From an uncultured Bacteroidia bacterium (GTDB lineage: Bacteria > Bacteroidota > Bacteroidia > Bacteroidales > Prolixibacteraceae), in contig CAIYPA010000209.1 of the NCBI GenBank assembly GCA_903927965.1, positions 1-35,235 of the forward strand: a stretch of 35,235 bases of DNA, given 5' to 3'. The notes under the pieces were generated by a model, which made no database searches, had not been told where the DNA came from, and worked only from the letters and a program-made list of their open reading frames with translations. This document shows, one piece after another, positions 25,405-33,091 of the stretch. Positions within the stretch are counted from its first letter, which is position 1; each line of letters starts with the position of its first letter. A program made the position numbers and the translations under genes.

Positions 25405-26772
25405 ATGACTAAAACTACAATTTTTAAAACGATCCTGCTCATTTTCTTGTTTACTGTTGTGAAAGCAGTTTCGCCCGAAAACGCCGTTCTGGCAATTACT
25501 AATGACCCGCCCTTGTTGCATGAAAAGGAGACGATCCAAAAGAAAACCCAAACGCCTAAGGAAGAATATGTAAGATTATTTCCCAATGATGGCAATTGTG
25601 TTTACCCGGGCAAAGGCCTTTTGCGCAAATGGCCGGAAGGTGGTCCGCATGAACTTTGGCGGCTTAAGATCGGTGAGGGAAAGGCTGCTGTTATTGAGTC
25701 AAGCGGAAAAGCCTTTACCGCGTACCAGGCCGATGGAAAGCAGTGGGCACTCTGTCTTGATCCTGCAACCGGCAACATTATCTGGAAGAAGATGCTGATT
25801 GCCGTCGAAAACCATCATGTCGTAAATGGCACGGTTTCGACTCCGATTGTAGATGGTGACCGGGTTTACTTCTTTCCCTACGACAGCGACAAAGGCAACT
25901 ATTGGTATCCGCAATGCCCGATTTTCTGCCTAAAGATAAGCGATGGTGCAACAATCTGGGAGGAACACGAGCAATTCAATGCATCGGAGGGTGGGCTACC
26001 GCTTATCCTTGGGAATGTATTGTATATTGGTTCCAGTGGAAAGGCAAGTGTTCTCGAAGCTGTTGACAAGCTTACCGGAAAGATGCTATGGAAGATTGGT
26101 GACGACAGCGGGGAAAATTATTGCTACCAGACGGGAAGTTCGCTCAGCTATGCTGAGTTCGGTGGAGTGCCTCAGATCATATGTTGCATTTACAAGGATG
26201 ATTATATCGGGGTTAATGCCACGACAGGGGAGATTCTCTGGCATTGGAGCTTTCCAACGGCTCCTCCTGCTTCTGGTCCGGTACCTACGCCGGTGGTGCT
26301 GGGCAACTGGATGTTTGTCTCGGCCTTTCAGGGGAGCTCCTCTTGGGGAGCTTTACTCGAGTTCAGTATGAAGAATGGAAAATTATCGCCAGATACAATT
26401 TACATTAGTGATAAGTTGATGTGCAACGGTTTTCATACACCATCGGTAACGAAGGGAGCTGTATATGGCTTCGGAAGGGGGAATAGTGGCGATGCACTTC
26501 AATGCTTGGATCTCCTGAGTGGAAAACTCTTGTGGCAGCAGGAAAATCTGGAGTGGAGCCGCAACGGGAACATGATTGTTGCCGATGGATTGATTTTTGC
26601 CTTGACAAAGCGTGACGAACTTGTTTTGATTGAAGCGGGCAAAAACGGATACCTGGAGTTAGGACGGGTCAACCCTGGAATAAAACTGGGTATTCAACAA
26701 CAACCCACCATCTTTAACGGTCGCCTCTATTTAAAGGGCAATGACACAATCGTTTGTTATCAGGTCGAATAA
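25405..26772 (+). CDS. PQQ-type beta-propeller protein, exported
   Basis: 455 aa with a signal peptide (residues 7-22). The body has repeated PQQ-propeller blades marked by x-TG-x-x-x-W: LDPATGNIIWKK, DKLTGKMLWK, NATTGEILWHW and DLLSGKLLWQQ. These repeats belong to the quinoprotein dehydrogenase/BamB-like superfamily, but neither PQQ-binding catalytic residues nor a cytochrome domain is obvious. A structural or binding role in the periplasm is more likely than a dehydrogenase. Nothing in the neighbourhood points to a substrate. Confidence 0.75.
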   Translation: MTKTTIFKTILLIFLFTVVKAVSPENAVLAITNDPPLLHEKETIQKKTQTPKEEYVRLFPNDGNCVYPGKGLLRKWPEGGPHELWRLKIGEGKAAVIESSGKAFTAYQADGKQWALCLDPATGNIIWKKMLIAVENHHVVNGTVSTPIVDGDRVYFFPYDSDKGNYWYPQCPIFCLKISDGATIWEEHEQFNASEGGLPLILGNVLYIGSSGKASVLEAVDKLTGKMLWKIGDDSGENYCYQTGSSLSYAEFGGVPQIICCIYKDDYIGVNATTGEILWHWSFPTAPPASGPVPTPVVLGNWMFVSAFQGSSSWGALLEFSMKNGKLSPDTIYISDKLMCNGFHTPSVTKGAVYGFGRGNSGDALQCLDLLSGKLLWQQENLEWSRNGNMIVADGLIFALTKRDELVLIEAGKNGYLELGRVNPGIKLGIQQQPTIFNGRLYLKGNDTIVCYQVE

Positions 26773-26788
26773 TTCACACGTCTGTCCA

Positions 26789-26873
26789 AAAACTCTGTGT
26801 GACTCTGTGAATCCTCTGTGTCTCTCTGTGTAACTATTTGTACCACTGATTATCACAGAGAAGACGCAGAGTT
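26789..26873. repeat. Degenerate palindromic element (CACAGAG type)
   Basis: The left arm starting AACTCTGTGTGACTCTGTGA (26790) is nearly the reverse complement of the right arm containing TATCACAGAGAAGACGCAGA (26851). Extra CTCTGTGT iterations lie between. It is the third palindrome of this style in the window. Confidence 0.6.
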
Positions 26874-26921
26874 TCGAGAAGATAGAAAAGATTTTTTGAG
26901 ATTTTTTGAACACCCTAAACC

Positions 26922-26992
26922 GTTGCCGCGATGTTTACCGGTGTGGTCATTTTTAAAGCTAAGGGAACAGTCTTTAAGAAAAATGGTAATCA
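26922..26992 (+). pseudogene. Decayed copy of part of the small lipoprotein gene
   Basis: About 70 bases align with 24769-24840 inside the lipoprotein gene at 24598. The run GCGATGTTTACCGGTGT is identical, and GGAACAGT and AAAAATGGT are shared downstream, with substitutions and a one-base deletion. The original frame is broken, so this is a fragment only. Confidence 0.75.
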
Positions 26993-27039
26993 CAATTGAT
27001 CAATTTTATAGTGAAATCCTGAAATAGGGAAATAACAGA

Positions 27040-27972
27040 ATGTTAAACTACAGATATCAGTTAGAGCAGTATAACGGGCCTGCAACCCGGTTTCTATGCC
27101 CAAAATGCAAGGATACCAGAAAGACATTCGTACAATACATTGATAAAGAAACTGGTAAACATGTTAATCCATTGGTTGGGTGCTGCAATCGCGAATCGAA
27201 ATGCGGTTATCATTATCCCCCCAGGGAATATTTCAAAGATCAAAATATTGAAGAAAACCTTTTCCTGCACAATTATCCAATAGCGTCACCCGAACCCAAA
27301 ACTCCCTCTTTCATCCCGAAAGATTTGATGAAGAAAAGTTTATTAAATTTTGATCAAAACAACTTTATTAAATTCCTGATCAAATTGTTTGGAATTCAGA
27401 TTATTAATGGTTTGATTGAGAAATATTGCATTGGCACATCAAACCATTGGCATGGGGCAACCATATTCTGGCAAATTGATATAGAGGGAAAGATCAGGAC
27501 CGGAAAAATAATGCTTTACAACGCCGTAACCGGTAAAAGGTTAAAGGATACCCACAACAATATCCATTGGGCACACAATACCAACGGGAAAACGGACTTC
27601 GAGCTTCAGCAGTGTTTATTTGGTGAACATCTTTTGCATGGTAACTTCAAGCCGATAGCAATCGTAGAGAGTGAAAAAACCGCCATTATTGCCAATATTT
27701 ACATGCCACAGTTTATCTGGTTGGCAACAGGTGGGCTTTCAAATCTAACAGGTGAAAAGTGTATCAACCTCAAGGGTCGGTCTGTAACCCTGTTCCCAGA
27801 TTTGAACGGTTTTGAAAAATGGAACCTGAAACGGAAAGAATTATCTCACAAAATACCCGGTACATGCTTTAAGATATCCAAACTTCTGGAAAAGAACGCA
27901 ACAGAGAAGGAAAGGGAGGAAGGTTGTGACATTGCAGACTATCTGTTGAAATTGGATCCGAAATCGTTTTGA
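27040..27972 (+). CDS. DUF6371-like Toprim/zinc-finger protein
   Basis: 310 aa. The N-terminal region has a likely zinc site, C20-P-K-C23 with a second cluster CCNRESKCGYHYPP at 48-61. This is like the CHC2-type fingers of primases. The C-terminal half has Toprim-like motifs, the acidic IVESEKTAIIAN and LFPDLNGFEKW, and ends with DIADYLL. Proteins of this kind (DUF6371) are common on conjugative and integrative elements of Bacteroidota and are thought to be primase-related. Here it stands alone after repeats and a pseudogene fragment, so it may be a remnant of an older mobile element. It converges with the next gene, 7 bases apart. Confidence 0.7.
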   Translation: MLNYRYQLEQYNGPATRFLCPKCKDTRKTFVQYIDKETGKHVNPLVGCCNRESKCGYHYPPREYFKDQNIEENLFLHNYPIASPEPKTPSFIPKDLMKKSLLNFDQNNFIKFLIKLFGIQIINGLIEKYCIGTSNHWHGATIFWQIDIEGKIRTGKIMLYNAVTGKRLKDTHNNIHWAHNTNGKTDFELQQCLFGEHLLHGNFKPIAIVESEKTAIIANIYMPQFIWLATGGLSNLTGEKCINLKGRSVTLFPDLNGFEKWNLKRKELSHKIPGTCFKISKLLEKNATEKEREEGCDIADYLLKLDPKSF

Positions 27973-27979
27973 AATACAC

Positions 27980-29845
27980 TCATTCCGCCTTTTTTATGTT
28001 TAAGAAGTACTCCTGATATAGGTTAACGTATCTTAGATAGGTAGTTAAGGCATTGTATGTTTTCCTGATTTTAATTCTTGTTTTGACCTTTTCAGCAGTA
28101 ATTAAATCGATATCAGTGGCCAATTCAGCATCCTTGTAAAATATGTTGCGTTTAAAGAAAGGGATTTCTCTTTCATTGGGTATTTTTTCAATACAATTTA
28201 GGATCTTGGGAAATCCTAGAATCCTACTCTGGAACAGGTTTGAGATGTTTAATATTTCTCCTTTATCGTTCCGTTTTCGAACGCTTTCTGTTAAAATCCC
28301 TTTTAAGGCTTCCCTGTAAAGCACCCTGTCCTCAAAACCCATTATCATATATTTGGTGGGAATGCTAAACCAAAACTCCAAAAGATCCTTATCCAAAAGC
28401 GGATATCGGTACTCAAATCCATACTTTTCACCATAGATTAGCCATGAATCGATTCGGTCTGGAATATGGTAAAAGCCAATCAGATTATACATCAGTTGTT
28501 TATAACCAAAAAAACTGAAAACAGTTTCCCTTTTATGGAGAAGGATATTTTTCAGGTTTCGAATGATAAAACCATTTTTGAAATAGCGCAGGTGGGACCA
28601 TCTGAATGGACCATAAGAATGTAAAAGGCCAAATGGAACAATTGCAGGCAATACCTCCACACGGAACAGTAGGATTGACGATTTTACACCGATTTTCAAA
28701 ATGAATTCTGCCAACGAAATCCACTTTAACCTATAAAAAAGATGCCCAAAAATGCCACGCTTCCCTGATGATACAAATTCATCCCCTCCCCAACCACTAA
28801 AAAGAACCTTAACTTGATCTTTTTCGGCCATTTTCATAGTAGGGTGTTCCAAAAATTGTGTTTCAAAATCTGGGAGGGTATAGTTACATAGCAGTTCGGC
28901 ACTATCATTGTCACGAACGAATCTAACACTTATTCCCCTCTCTTCGGCGAAATTGGTGATGTACTTTTTTTCATCTTCACCTTTAATCAGATGACCTTTG
29001 AATTCTGCAGGTGACCAAGAATACCCAATGACTCTTTGTTTATCATTCAGGTAATCGTCAAGAATACATCCTATTCCTGTTGAATCCAACCCACCACTAA
29101 TATGTACGCCAATTTTGCCATCCGTAATCCGTGATTTTGTTGCTTCTATTATTTTGGCCCTCAATATAGAAACTGTATCTTCAAATGAAAGGGAATGATT
29201 GGTTTTAATTCGTTCCGGCCTCCAATATTTATACGACCTGCTTTTCGAATTTGAAAAAGAAATGCAATGGCCGGGGGTAAGTTTTTCAATTTGATCAAAG
29301 ACAGTCAGTGAGTAGCTGCCCCAGAGACAGAAAATCCTTTTAATGACAGTTTGTTCGGATAACCTTAGCTGAAATAAACCTGATTTCGCCAAACCAAACT
29401 CATGGGTAGCAAAAATCAATTGTTTCCCATTAAAATGATAAGCCAATGATCTTCCACCAATGTGATCCCTAAAAAGATGCACTTTTCGTTGTTCTTCATC
29501 TATGATCACAACGGCAAAATCACCATTTAAATAATTTCCACACTCAAATCCCTTATCAAGATAGACACTTAAAAATGTTTCCGCCACTGTATTAAAGCGG
29601 TATTCTTCCTTCAACTTATGCATATTGTAAAGACGAATATCTGCAATAATTGTCAATTGCCTGAACCTATAAATCTCTACAGTTGGTTTGAGCATTGGAT
29701 TCCAACAGCATCCAACCGAGAAAAAACCTCCTGAAATAATGCTGTCTTTAAATCCTTTGTTCCTCATGGCATTAGAGAGGCAGTCAATGGAGCATCTCTC
29801 AACCGGACGACTGTCAAAATTGACAATGCCAAAAATAAAACCCAT
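27980..29845 (-). CDS. Asparagine-synthetase-like ATP-dependent ligase, lasso-cyclase type
   Basis: 621 aa. The N-terminal class II glutaminase fold is recognisable (NGDFAVVIIDEEQRKVHLFRD near 107-127, cut here). The start is M-G-F-I-F-G, so the catalytic Cys2 of AsnB is replaced by Gly and glutamine hydrolysis is not expected. The synthetase half keeps the PP-loop SGGLDS (250-255) and SGWGGDE (350-356), so carboxylate adenylation is likely intact. Lasso-peptide macrolactam synthetases (C proteins) have this combination. It is the last gene of a minus-strand operon, downstream of a 38-codon peptide with a lasso-type leader and its terminator. A role in activating an acidic side chain of that peptide is inferred. 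An asparagine-synthetase-related enzyme of other purpose remains possible. Confidence 0.8.
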   Translation of the reverse strand: MGFIFGIVNFDSRPVERCSIDCLSNAMRNKGFKDSIISGGFFSVGCCWNPMLKPTVEIYRFRQLTIIADIRLYNMHKLKEEYRFNTVAETFLSVYLDKGFECGNYLNGDFAVVIIDEEQRKVHLFRDHIGGRSLAYHFNGKQLIFATHEFGLAKSGLFQLRLSEQTVIKRIFCLWGSYSLTVFDQIEKLTPGHCISFSNSKSRSYKYWRPERIKTNHSLSFEDTVSILRAKIIEATKSRITDGKIGVHISGGLDSTGIGCILDDYLNDKQRVIGYSWSPAEFKGHLIKGEDEKKYITNFAEERGISVRFVRDNDSAELLCNYTLPDFETQFLEHPTMKMAEKDQVKVLFSGWGGDEFVSSGKRGIFGHLFYRLKWISLAEFILKIGVKSSILLFRVEVLPAIVPFGLLHSYGPFRWSHLRYFKNGFIIRNLKNILLHKRETVFSFFGYKQLMYNLIGFYHIPDRIDSWLIYGEKYGFEYRYPLLDKDLLEFWFSIPTKYMIMGFEDRVLYREALKGILTESVRKRNDKGEILNISNLFQSRILGFPKILNCIEKIPNEREIPFFKRNIFYKDAELATDIDLITAEKVKTRIKIRKTYNALTTYLRYVNLYQEYFLNIKKAE

Positions 29846-29889
29846 TTTGTCGAACTTTTATGACATTATTGAACTTTCAGGCACCTAAT

Positions 29890-29929
29890 AAAAAGAAATC
29901 ACTGGAACATGATCCAGTGATTTCTTTTT
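29890..29929 (-). terminator. Strong hairpin between the precursor peptide and the synthetase gene
   Basis: Two 16-base arms, 29890-29905 and 29914-29929, are perfectly complementary around an 8-base loop. On the minus strand the stem ends in TTTTT followed by ATTAGG. It lies 11 bases after the peptide stop and 44 bases before the synthetase start. Partial termination here would make far more peptide message than enzyme message. Confidence 0.85.
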
Positions 29930-29940
29930 GATCCAAATAT

Positions 29941-30057
29941 TTAGGAAAAGCTAGTTCCATTCTCCACTAAACCAAGATCTTTCTGTGTCCTGTTCAAATC
30001 CAAATCTACAATCTCTGGCTTTTTCCACTCTTTTTTTGTTGTTGATTCTTCGTACAT
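29941..30057 (-). CDS. Candidate RiPP precursor with lasso-type leader (38 aa)
   Basis: A short gene of 38 codons, ATG at 30057. The leader contains KKEWKKPEIVDLDLNRT (8-24). This fits the W/Y-x-x-P-x-(L/I)-x-x-L-D-x-x-x-T pattern of lasso precursors, notably the paeninodin type (KKEWxKPxLxxLDVxxT). If Thr24 is the usual penultimate leader residue, the core is K26-S38 with Glu32 as core residue 7, a possible macrolactam acceptor. A 13-residue core is short, and the first residue would be Lys, not Gly. It lies 54 bases after the formyltransferase-like gene and before a strong terminator and an Asn-synthetase-like gene, the classic place for a precursor. No RRE or B2 protease gene is seen nearby. 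The leader match and context are seen; the product class is inferred. Confidence 0.65.
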   Translation of the reverse strand: MYEESTTKKEWKKPEIVDLDLNRTQKDLGLVENGTSFS

Positions 30058-30111
30058 CGTTTGTAATTTTTAAGTTGATAAAAAGGTTGTTATGGCAACT
30101 TCAAACTATTG

Positions 30112-31059
30112 TTACCTAATTGATTCTATTTTTATTTCAGAAAAATCTTCGAATGAATGACCTATCTTAAAGCCCAGTTCTGCCAAGCAATAAGCCGGAA
30201 AGTAGCTGTCCATGAAATACAGCATATTTATTTCAACAGCGTTGCTTCCATCACAGCATTTTACTTTTAGCATATCTCCTAATGCGACCATTGTGCCTGC
30301 AGTGTCGTTGTCCTCATTAATCACAACACGAGCATCAAGAATCTTCACCTCCTGACCTTTGTAAAAAGTAAGTGCACCCTTGTTCCAGGGATTGCAAGCT
30401 TTTACCAAGGAGCAAATTTCTTGTGCCTTCATACTGTTCCAATGGACCAGCACATCCTCCATTTTTGGTTTTGAATGGTAGGATGGAACGCCCCCTTTGC
30501 TTTGGATTTCAAGCACAGGAAGCTTTTGCAGCATAAGACTCAGTAGGAAAAAGACTCCTTCTATACAAATATTTCCGAAAAGCTGCTCGACATATTTGTA
30601 GTTAAAATAATCTTGGTTGTCGATTTCCTTGTGCCAAACAATTGAGCCATCGTCAAACTTTGAAGTTAGTCGGTGAATAGACAAGCCTAATTTCGGGATT
30701 CCTTGTTTCAACTGCCAAAAAACAGGTGTAGGCCCCTTAAATTCAGGCAGCAATCCAAAGTGGACATTGAAGAGTTGGGAACCATATCTTTTCAGTACAT
30801 CTTCTCGTATCAGTTTCGAATAGCCCAAAACAAAGCAGGCATCTAATTTTGAATCAGTTATCCATTTGTAAAGATTGTGGCTATGGTCATCCTCCTGTAC
30901 CATCGAAAACTTTGAAATCTTTATGTAGTGTTCCACTTTTTGGTTGATATAGGCATCAGGTGAACGTGAAAAGAACAGGTACACTTGTTGTTGTTGGGCA
31001 ACAAGCGCACCTGCCAATGGGATAAATAAGTCAGAGTTGGATATAATCCCAATCTTCAT
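30112..31059 (-). CDS. Formyltransferase-fold enzyme (Fmt-like)
   Basis: 315 aa. The N-terminal formyl_transf_N domain has the catalytic triad in the right spacing: N98-V-H100 in FNVHFGLLPEFKGPTPVFW, and D136 in KFDDGSIV. In E. coli Fmt the same residues are Asn109, His111 and Asp147. The C-terminal half resembles the OB-like domain of Fmt or sugar formyltransferases. It transfers a formyl group from 10-formyl-tetrahydrofolate to an amine. The housekeeping Fmt is normally next to def, which is not the case here. Its setting between tail-collar genes and a peptide precursor suggests a dedicated, non-tRNA substrate such as an amino sugar or a peptide amine. That is inference. Confidence 0.75.
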   Translation of the reverse strand: MKIGIISNSDLFIPLAGALVAQQQQVYLFFSRSPDAYINQKVEHYIKISKFSMVQEDDHSHNLYKWITDSKLDACFVLGYSKLIREDVLKRYGSQLFNVHFGLLPEFKGPTPVFWQLKQGIPKLGLSIHRLTSKFDDGSIVWHKEIDNQDYFNYKYVEQLFGNICIEGVFFLLSLMLQKLPVLEIQSKGGVPSYHSKPKMEDVLVHWNSMKAQEICSLVKACNPWNKGALTFYKGQEVKILDARVVINEDNDTAGTMVALGDMLKVKCCDGSNAVEINMLYFMDSYFPAYCLAELGFKIGHSFEDFSEIKIESIR

Positions 31060-31085
31060 AAGACTAATTGGTTCAACATAAAATA

Positions 31086-31631
31086 CTAATCACGTGTTGG
31101 AAATATTCCCGCGGTACAAATAATAAAGTTGATTGCTTTCGAAAGCATCATGTTGTTATGGGGTTGTCCACCACCAATAAATGGATGTATAACGCTATCA
31201 TCCAATACTTTTTTTGTACCTGCCGAAACATTGCTTACATAACCAAGGCCTGTTTGTCCTTCAACAACAACAGGTCCAAGATAGGTAGCTGGAGTAGGAA
31301 CGGCAACTGATGCAGTTGTTGACATGCTTGCTTTGATAAGATGGGTGTGGACTGGTGTTTCTGGAACGACCAATCCTGCGGTTTCTGTCCCTCCTTTAGC
31401 TCCTATTGGTTTTGGGGTAAGTCCAGGACCTGTTCCCAGGCCAATTGGCAGCCGGCCCCTTAAATCCGGAACGGCAAAAGTTGTCGATCCATTGCCACCA
31501 TATGTTGTACCAATCAAAGCATAAAGTGCATTGTATTGAGCAATGTCAAGAACACTCCCATCGCAAAAAAGCCAGTTCACAGGTGCGAAAGAACCTGCAA
31601 ATATTTTTATTTCACCTAAAAATGGATCCAT
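31086..31631 (-). CDS. Tail-collar domain protein, MdpB-like (third of three)
   Basis: 181 aa. The phage tail collar domain spans residues 6-58: GEIKIFAGSFAPVNWLFCDG, then LYALIGTTYGGNGSTTFAVPDLRGR (quoted in part). The middle part has the conserved HTH segment before a variable beta region and a final NFIICTAGIFPTRD. Bacteroidota and cyanobacteria carry such 'microcystin-dependent protein' genes in tandem, away from phages. The function is unknown; the fold belongs to receptor-binding tail fibre tips. It is closest to the formyltransferase gene, 26 bases away. Confidence 0.85.
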   Translation of the reverse strand: MDPFLGEIKIFAGSFAPVNWLFCDGSVLDIAQYNALYALIGTTYGGNGSTTFAVPDLRGRLPIGLGTGPGLTPKPIGAKGGTETAGLVVPETPVHTHLIKASMSTTASVAVPTPATYLGPVVVEGQTGLGYVSNVSAGTKKVLDDSVIHPFIGGGQPHNNMMLSKAINFIICTAGIFPTRD

Positions 31632-31665
31632 ATTTTACTTTATTAAAGGTTTTTAAAAGCAATTG

Positions 31666-32193
31666 TTACGGCCTTGAAGGCCAATTTCCGTTAAGCGCTA
31701 TGCAATAGTTGATTACTAAAAATGGTTGCATGTTTGCATGGGCTATATTTCCACCTGCGCTATCCAACATGGTGGGAGCCAAGGTCGTTTTATTATTTGT
31801 ATCCGTACTAAAAAGCTTTGCCGTTACGGTTGCATCGGATGATGTTGGAATGGCAATTCTGTTGGTCGGAATACCTGCAGCGCCAGGTAGGTTGGCAACC
31901 TCAAATTCGTGTGTGTGGGCAGGAATGTTGTTTGTTGTGAGGGCAACAGTTTCTGCTCCAGCCTTGGTACCCATTTTATAGTTCGGATTTGCATTGTTTG
32001 CTCCAACAATGCACCTGCCCCTTAAGTCGGGAAGAGCAAAATTTGTCGTTCCGTTCCCGCCATAAGTTGTCCCTATCAAGGCATAAAGTGCCTGATATTG
32101 GGGTATTTGAAGTACTGTCCCATCACACAGATGCCAGCCGGTAGGCACAAAGCCGAAAGCAAAGGGGCGAATTTCTCCTATATAATTATCCAT
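31666..32193 (-). CDS. Tail-collar domain protein, MdpB-like (second of three)
   Basis: 175 aa. It is a paralogue of both neighbours. The collar domain GEIRPFAFGFVPTGWHLCDG is followed by QYQALYALIGTTYGGNG, and the end is NYCIALNGNWPSRP. The first 60 residues are strongly conserved among the three copies, whereas residues 90-150 diverge. No signal peptide is seen. It is separated from the others by about 23-34 bases, so all three are in one operon. Confidence 0.85.
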   Translation of the reverse strand: MDNYIGEIRPFAFGFVPTGWHLCDGTVLQIPQYQALYALIGTTYGGNGTTNFALPDLRGRCIVGANNANPNYKMGTKAGAETVALTTNNIPAHTHEFEVANLPGAAGIPTNRIAIPTSSDATVTAKLFSTDTNNKTTLAPTMLDSAGGNIAHANMQPFLVINYCIALNGNWPSRP

Positions 32194-32216
32194 AGTATTG
32201 TAGTTTTACTTGATTG

Positions 32217-32783
32217 TTAAGGTCTTTCCGGATATTCCCCTTCCGCACAAATGCAGTAGTATAGAGTGGTAAAAGGAGATCTGTTCTCGTGAGCTGCTAC
32301 GGTTGTTGCTCCAACAACGGAAACGGAATCATTCTTTAAGAGTACTGCATTAGTTAGAGGATCAACATATCCATTTAAAGCTGTTTTGACTCCTGCACTA
32401 TTTTTGGCAGCCATATTGCCCAAAAAGGAGGATCCCGGAACAGGTGCATTTGAAAAATTGGCCTCTGGCAATCCAACATAACCATTCACATTGTGGTCGT
32501 GGGTAGGCATGTTCGAATTTGTAAGGATTACAGATTCTGCACCAATTGCAGCCCCGTTATCGAGCCGGGGTGTCAGACCCTGACCCGGTCCGACTCCAAT
32601 TACAGCATAAGATCTCAAATCCGGCACTTTGAAATTAACTTGATCTCCACCATACTTTGAGCCAATAATGGAGTAAAGGGCCTGGTATTGCTGGATACTT
32701 CGCAATTGACCATCACAGGGAATCCATTCCGGGGGATTGTACCCAAAAGCGAATGCCCGAATTTCACCGATAAGTCCATCCAT
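32217..32783 (-). CDS. Tail-collar domain protein, MdpB-like (first of three)
   Basis: 188 aa. The collar domain GEIRAFAFGYNPPEWIPCDG is followed by QYQALYSIIGSKYGGD, and the end is YYCICAEGEYPERP. It is the first gene of the six-gene minus-strand operon that continues through the formyltransferase, the peptide and the synthetase. No convincing promoter was found in the AT-rich sequence upstream. A weak -7-like GAACTTTG lies about 30 bases before the ATG. Confidence 0.85.
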   Translation of the reverse strand: MDGLIGEIRAFAFGYNPPEWIPCDGQLRSIQQYQALYSIIGSKYGGDQVNFKVPDLRSYAVIGVGPGQGLTPRLDNGAAIGAESVILTNSNMPTHDHNVNGYVGLPEANFSNAPVPGSSFLGNMAAKNSAGVKTALNGYVDPLTNAVLLKNDSVSVVGATTVAAHENRSPFTTLYYCICAEGEYPERP

Positions 32784-33091
32784 GTTTTAAGAATTTAAAA
32801 GGTTAATATTGTAACAAAGTTCAAAAAAATATTTGTAAAAAGAATATATTTTTATCTAAATTTTATTCCAAAAATCTAATCAATATAGTCTTTACCGGAA
32901 CTTACGAAATTTTGTTTCGGAGAAAACAAAGAATTTTAAATAATTATTATAATAAGGTGAAATCAATTTTTTCTTCAAAGAACATTTGAGAAGTTTTCAG
33001 TTATAAAGCTTGTGTATTTTTGGCGTGGATATACTTTTTGTAACAGTTCCAATTCAAAAAAATGGTTTGGTTAAAATGATGAATGTGGAGA
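32784..33091. other. AT-rich gap between the collar operon and the tRNA-Ser terminator
   Basis: No gene is seen on either strand. Very AT-rich; presumably holds the promoter of the minus-strand collar operon at its left end. Confidence 0.5.

Noticed and set aside
26818-27027. 69-aa + strand open frame
   Set aside because: It covers the CACAGAG palindrome and the decayed lipoprotein fragment in a wrong frame; no real gene.
31086-32783. Collar-domain genes as tail fibres of the adjacent prophage
   Set aside because: The tRNA-Ser fragment and its native terminator lie between them and the prophage, on the side that belongs to the host; no other structural phage genes accompany them.
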